Of a stretch of 8,767 nucleotides of DNA, positions 5,133 through 8,767 are shown piece by piece. A program made the translations under genes and the position numbers. Numbering within the stretch: position 1 is the stretch's first letter; each line of letters begins with the position of its first letter. The DNA is from Bdellovibrionales bacterium (lineage in GTDB: Bacteria; Bdellovibrionota; UBA1018; CAIPTA01): NCBI GenBank assembly GCA_021730855.1, contig JAKFYM010000085.1, positions 1-8,767 on the forward strand, in the 5' to 3' direction. The notes beneath the pieces were generated by a model. That model searched no databases, was not told where the DNA came from, and was given only the letters and a program-made list of their open reading frames with translations.

Positions 5133-7979
5133 ATGCCTGACCAACAGCAAGAGTCCCTAAAAGTATACGAGCTGGCGAAAGAGCTGGGGCTCGACTCCTT
5201 CGCTCTGCTCGACAAGCTGAAGCAGATCAATATTGAAGTAAAAAGCCATATGAGCAGCCTCGAGGCAGGCCAGGCCGAAGCCATTCGCGCGGCCCTGAAA
5301 GGGGACAAAAAAGGCGCGAGCGGGGCAACCACTGTTCGGAAAAAAGCGGCGAGCAGCAGCGCGGCAGCCAGCGCCGGCTCAGCCCCAGCCAAAAAGACAG
5401 CGAAAAAGGCGGCCCCCGCGGGCGCTTCTGCGGCGGCCACCTCCGCTCCCGCAAAAAAGGCAGCCCCTGCTGCTTCGGCAGCGCCAGCCAAGACAGATTC
5501 CCCAAAAAGAAAAGTCATTAAGCGACGTGGAACTGAAAGCGCCGACACTACAGAATCGGCGCGCGCCCTCTCCCCGGAAACGGAAGTCGAAGAGCCTAGC
5601 GCCCCTGCATTTGAGCCGGCTATTGCACCTGAGCCGTGGCCAGAAGAGGTTCAAGCAGTCACAGATGCTCCCGAGGCTCCGGTGGCCGAAGAAATCGCAG
5701 CGGCCCCCATTCCAGCAGCACCCGAAGCTCCTCCGCCCCGAGCCACGCCAGTTCCGCATCGTCCTACGGTAGACTACACCCCGCGCGCCAATGCCCCAGG
5801 CACGAAAGTGATTTTCCGTACGCCGAACAATAACCAACGCGTGGTGGAAAAAGACGAATTGCTCGGTGAGTTCGCCGGCCGTCGCCTGAAAATCGTGCAG
5901 GCGGCGCCCCCAGTTGCGGCCCGCGATCCAAATGCTCCCACCTACCGTACCCCCGGCGGTCCCACGGGCGAACGCAAGCGCCCAGTGGCTGGAGAATCCC
6001 GTCCTTCTGACGGAGCCGAAATGTTCCAGCCCATGACTTCCTACGTGCAAAAGGAAGAAGAGGCCAAGAGCAAACGTGGTAACACTACCCGTGGCCCCAC
6101 GCCGGAAGAGATTCGCATCTCCGATTTCCGCAAACGCGAGCTCGTCTTCCAGCCTAAGCGCAAAAAACTTCCTCCGGGCAAACAAGTGAAACGCACTGAA
6201 ATTACCGAAATGGCTGCCCACAAGAAAAAAATTCGCATCGAAGGCAAGATCGTGGTCGCGGAATTCGCGCAACGCTTAGGCGAAAAAGTCACCACCGTCA
6301 TGAACAAGCTCGTGCAACTCGGCGTGATGGTGAACGTGAACCAAACGATCGATTTTGATACGGCCACCCTTGTGGGCACGGAATTCGGCTGGGAAGTGGA
6401 AAACGTAGCCTTCAACGAAGCCAATGCCATTCAATCTGCGGAAGTGGAAGAAGCAGAAACCCTCGAGAACCGTCCTCCGATCATCACGGTAATGGGCCAC
6501 GTGGACCATGGCAAAACATCCCTGCTCGATGCGATTCGAAATGCCGATGTGGCTGCAGGCGAGGCCGGAGGCATCACCCAGCATATCGGCGCCTACTCGG
6601 TGATGGTGCAAGGCAAGCCGATCACGTTTCTGGACACTCCCGGCCACGAGGCTTTTGCCAATATGCGCTCGCGTGGGGCTGACGTCACCGACATCGTGAT
6701 CCTGGTGGTAGCGGCCGACGATTCGATCATGCCGCAGACCAAAGAAGCCATTGCCCATGCACAGAACGCCAAAGTGCTGATGGTGGTGGCGGCCAACAAA
6801 ATGGATAAACCCGACGCCAACCTCGAGCGCGTGAAAAAAGACCTTTCCGTACACAATATCCTCGTCGAGGAATGGGGCGGAGAGGTGCCCTTGGTGGCAG
6901 TGTCTGCCCTCAAGAAAACAGGCATCAGCGACCTACTCGAGACCGTACTTCTCCAAGCGGAAGTTCTAGACCTAAAAGCCAACCCCAACCGTGCCGCCGA
7001 GGGCGTGATCCTCGAAGCACGCATGGAAAAAGGCCGGGGGATCGTGGCCGATCTTCTCGTGCAAAAAGGCACGCTCAAAACGGGCGACACCGTGGTGGTG
7101 GGCACGGCCTACGGCCGCGTGCGCGCGATGATGAACGACCGTGGGCAAAATATCTCGGAAGTGAAGCCCGGATTTCCTGCCGAAATCTACGGCCTCAACG
7201 AAGTGCCCTCCGCCGGCGACACCTTTAACGTGGTGAAAAACGAGGAAGCGGCACGCGAGATTTCTCAGAATCGTCGCCAGAAGATCCAAGATGAAAAAGT
7301 TCTTTCGACCTCGAACAAGCCCGCTTCGCTCGAAGAATGGGTGAGCAAGCTCCCCACTCCCGGAGTGAAAGAGCTAAACTTGATCGTGAAAGCCGATGTG
7401 TATGGCTCTGCGGAAGCAATCCGCGAGTCCATCGAGAAAATTGAGAGCGCAAAAGTGAAGGCCAAAGTGATCCAGTCCGGAGTGGGCGTGATCACGGAGA
7501 ACGATGTCTTGCTGGCGAAAGCCGCAAGCGCCCTTATCCTTGGTTTCAACTCGAAGCCCGACAATAAGGCACGTGATATCGCCAAGCGCGAAAAAGTGGA
7601 CCTCCGTCACTACAGCATTATTTACCAACTGCTCGATGAAGTGCGTACGGCGATGGAAGATCTTCTGGAACCCATCCGCAAGGAAAACCTCATCGGCAAA
7701 GCGGAAGTCAAACAAGTGTTCACCGTTTCCAAACTCGGCACCGTGGCCGGTTCCGTGGTGGTCGATGGCAAGGTGGTGCGCAATGCTTTTGCCCGCGTAA
7801 ATCGCGGCAAAGACACCGTGGCCGAAGGCAAAGTGGTCTCACTCCGTCGCTTCAAAGACGACGTTTCCGAGACCATCAAGGGCCAGGAATGCGGTATCGG
7901 GGTGGATCAGTTCGAGAAATACCTGCCGGGCGACGTCATCAATGTTTTCCATGTGGAGCTAGTGAAACAAACTCTCTAG
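5133..7979 (+). CDS. infB: Translation initiation factor IF-2
   Basis: IF-2 is the GTPase that brings fMet-tRNA to the 30S subunit and promotes 50S joining. The 948 residues contain a first IF2_N domain (about 8-55), a long Ala/Pro/Lys-rich then acidic linker (about 56-340), and a second IF2_N domain (about 363-415). The GTPase domain follows with G1 GHVDHGKT (445-452), G2 GGITQHIGAY (469-478), G3 DTPGH (491-495), G4 NKMD (545-548) and G5 SAL (581-583). Domains II, III and the fMet-tRNA-binding C-terminal domain reach the end. All GTPase residues look intact, including the catalytic H495. GGAG (5120-5123) lies nine bases before the ATG. The linker at 75-128 repeats Ala-Pro-Ala-Lys-Lys units and looks histone-H1-like; it is probably disordered. 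No ylxR gene lies between nusA and infB. The next gene starts 10 bases later. Confidence 0.98.
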   Translation: MPDQQQESLKVYELAKELGLDSFALLDKLKQINIEVKSHMSSLEAGQAEAIRAALKGDKKGASGATTVRKKAASSSAAASAGSAPAKKTAKKAAPAGASAAATSAPAKKAAPAASAAPAKTDSPKRKVIKRRGTESADTTESARALSPETEVEEPSAPAFEPAIAPEPWPEEVQAVTDAPEAPVAEEIAAAPIPAAPEAPPPRATPVPHRPTVDYTPRANAPGTKVIFRTPNNNQRVVEKDELLGEFAGRRLKIVQAAPPVAARDPNAPTYRTPGGPTGERKRPVAGESRPSDGAEMFQPMTSYVQKEEEAKSKRGNTTRGPTPEEIRISDFRKRELVFQPKRKKLPPGKQVKRTEITEMAAHKKKIRIEGKIVVAEFAQRLGEKVTTVMNKLVQLGVMVNVNQTIDFDTATLVGTEFGWEVENVAFNEANAIQSAEVEEAETLENRPPIITVMGHVDHGKTSLLDAIRNADVAAGEAGGITQHIGAYSVMVQGKPITFLDTPGHEAFANMRSRGADVTDIVILVVAADDSIMPQTKEAIAHAQNAKVLMVVAANKMDKPDANLERVKKDLSVHNILVEEWGGEVPLVAVSALKKTGISDLLETVLLQAEVLDLKANPNRAAEGVILEARMEKGRGIVADLLVQKGTLKTGDTVVVGTAYGRVRAMMNDRGQNISEVKPGFPAEIYGLNEVPSAGDTFNVVKNEEAAREISQNRRQKIQDEKVLSTSNKPASLEEWVSKLPTPGVKELNLIVKADVYGSAEAIRESIEKIESAKVKAKVIQSGVGVITENDVLLAKAASALILGFNSKPDNKARDIAKREKVDLRHYSIIYQLLDEVRTAMEDLLEPIRKENLIGKAEVKQVFTVSKLGTVAGSVVVDGKVVRNAFARVNRGKDTVAEGKVVSLRRFKDDVSETIKGQECGIGVDQFEKYLPGDVINVFHVELVKQTL

Positions 7980-7989
7980 ATCGATCCGC

Positions 7990-8415
7990 ATGCAAGAAAA
8001 CAATCGTCGTCATCGCCAAGTGGCCAACCGCATCCGCGAAGAATTGGTGAACATCGCCAACCACGAGATCAGTGATCCCCGCCTAGCCCAGGTGGGCATG
8101 GTCACCTTTTCGGGCGTGGATCTCTCGCCCGATTTGCGTGATGCCACCGTTTGGGTTTCCTTCATGGGTAAAGAGGAAAAAGATCCTGCGGTGAAAGACG
8201 CGATGAAGGCCCTGGCCAGCGCCAGTGGATTTATCCACCGCCTCCTGATCAAGCGCATCCCGATGAAGGTGCATCCTCGGGTGTATTTTAGATACGATAA
8301 TATGTTCGAGCGCGCCGCCATCGTGGGCCAAGCCCTCAGCGAGGCCGCCGAGGTGGAGCAAGAAACCAGTCGCGTGCGCGCCACCCAGGAACCGGATCCC
8401 CAAGAGGACGAATGA
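7990..8415 (+). CDS. rbfA: Ribosome-binding factor A
   Basis: RbfA is a KH-fold protein that binds the 30S subunit near 16S rRNA helix 1 during late maturation and cold adaptation. The 141-residue product has the typical start NRIREELVNIANHEISDPRL (13-32), the strand SPDLRDATVWVSF (46-58), the AxG interhelix kink A78-S-G80 and the late PRVYFRYDN segment (96-104). The last 20 or so residues are an acidic tail beyond the usual core. It starts 10 bases after the infB stop with no recognisable Shine-Dalgarno, so it is probably translated by coupling to infB. It overlaps truB by four bases (ATGA). Confidence 0.96.
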   Translation: MQENNRRHRQVANRIREELVNIANHEISDPRLAQVGMVTFSGVDLSPDLRDATVWVSFMGKEEKDPAVKDAMKALASASGFIHRLLIKRIPMKVHPRVYFRYDNMFERAAIVGQALSEAAEVEQETSRVRATQEPDPQEDE

Positions 8416-8767
8416 ACGCCACCGCGCCGGAGCGATCGGGCATCCTGCTGGTGAATAAACCAGCCGGCATGAGCTCAGCAGACGTCACCAACCAAATCAA
8501 AAGTAGATTCGGTTTTGCCAAGATCGGCCATGGCGGAACCCTCGATCCCTTTGCCACGGGCTTGTTGGTGGTGCTCGTGGGCGAGGCCACCAAGGTGGCG
8601 CGCTTCCTGCTCGAGGGCGAAAAAGAATACGAAGCCGAAGCCAAGCTCGGCGCGGAAACTGATACGGGCGATCACACCGGCGAAATTATCCTGAACTCCA
8701 CGCCCCCCGTCCTTCGCGCGGAAGAATGGCAGGCTCTCACCAAGCCCTTCACGGGCCTGATTAAACA
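8412..8767 (+). CDS. truB: tRNA pseudouridine(55) synthase TruB, 5' part
   Basis: TruB turns U55 of tRNA into pseudouridine in the T-loop and also acts as a tRNA chaperone. The window holds the first 118 codons; the gene runs off the right edge without a stop. Visible landmarks are GILLVNKPAGMSS (10-22) and the catalytic motif GHGGTLDPFATG (39-50) with the nucleophile D45; the third position is Gly where Thr or Ala is more usual. GEATKVARFLLEGEKEYEA (57-75) follows with the conserved Y73, then LGAETDTGDHTGE (79-91). It starts inside the rbfA stop (ATGA overlap); AGAGG at 8403-8407 is its likely ribosome binding site with a short four-base spacing. It is the usual partner of rbfA in this operon. 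Confidence 0.95.
   Translation, partial: MNATAPERSGILLVNKPAGMSSADVTNQIKSRFGFAKIGHGGTLDPFATGLLVVLVGEATKVARFLLEGEKEYEAEAKLGAETDTGDHTGEIILNSTPPVLRAEEWQALTKPFTGLIK

Noticed and set aside
5379..6272. Long minus-strand open frame (297 codons) opposite infB
   Set aside because: It lies wholly antisense to the IF2 linker and second N domain; the low-complexity Phe/Arg/Gly product is what a GC-biased coding strand gives in reverse.
6276..6854. Minus-strand open frame (192 codons) opposite the IF2 GTPase domain
   Set aside because: It is fully antisense to a conserved domain whose codons constrain the sequence; the His-rich product is not family-like.
1..8767. CRISPR array, insertion sequence or prophage signs
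   Set aside because: No regularly spaced repeats, transposase, integrase or long terminal inverted repeats are present.

Overview
The window joins a left-hand accessory region (about 1-2850) to the first two thirds of a conserved translation/transcription operon (3126 to the right edge). The organism looks like a Gram-negative bacterium of the Bdellovibrionota (former Deltaproteobacteria) type. This rests on three things: a TIGR02147/DUF4423-type regulator, a family known mainly from Bdellovibrio relatives and Fibrobacter; a lipobox metalloprotease that fits an outer-membrane lipoprotein; and the rimP-nusA-infB-rbfA-truB order. The phylum is an inference from family knowledge, not from a search.

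Left region. A TIGR02147-family DNA-binding protein (5-823, +) is followed by a perfect 18-bp palindrome, a strong sigma70-like promoter with direct repeats, and a secreted protein (941-1936, +) that I cannot name. That protein carries a degenerate HExx zincin-like motif. Convergent to it is a clear matrixin-like zinc metalloprotease lipoprotein (1977-2768, -) with its own good promoter at 2820-2848. A hairpin lies between the two convergent stops.

Non-coding block 2769-3125. It has no credible gene but a lot of structure. On the minus strand it holds the promoter and 5' UTR of the metalloprotease. On the plus strand there are two terminator-like hairpins with U-tracts (2870-2914 and 3004-3036). 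A long hairpin that could act as antiterminator (2958-3006) uses the same C residues as the left arm of the second terminator. Nearest rimP is a hairpin with an 8-bp closing stem (3056-3109) and a possible nine-codon mini-ORF ending in an ATGA overlap with the rimP start. This is the most interesting part of the window: it looks like a leader that could control the operon by attenuation.

Right region. rimP (30S maturation), nusA (transcription elongation/termination), infB (IF2), rbfA (30S maturation) and a partial truB (tRNA Psi55 synthase) run on the plus strand with small gaps or overlap, as a single operon linking ribosome assembly, initiation and transcription. The ylxR gene often found between nusA and infB is absent, and so are the DUF503 and DHH-phosphoesterase genes sometimes found around rbfA. 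These genes are otherwise ordinary family members. The lineage-specific marks are an insertion in RimP, a long Ala/Lys/Pro linker in IF2 and a tail on RbfA.
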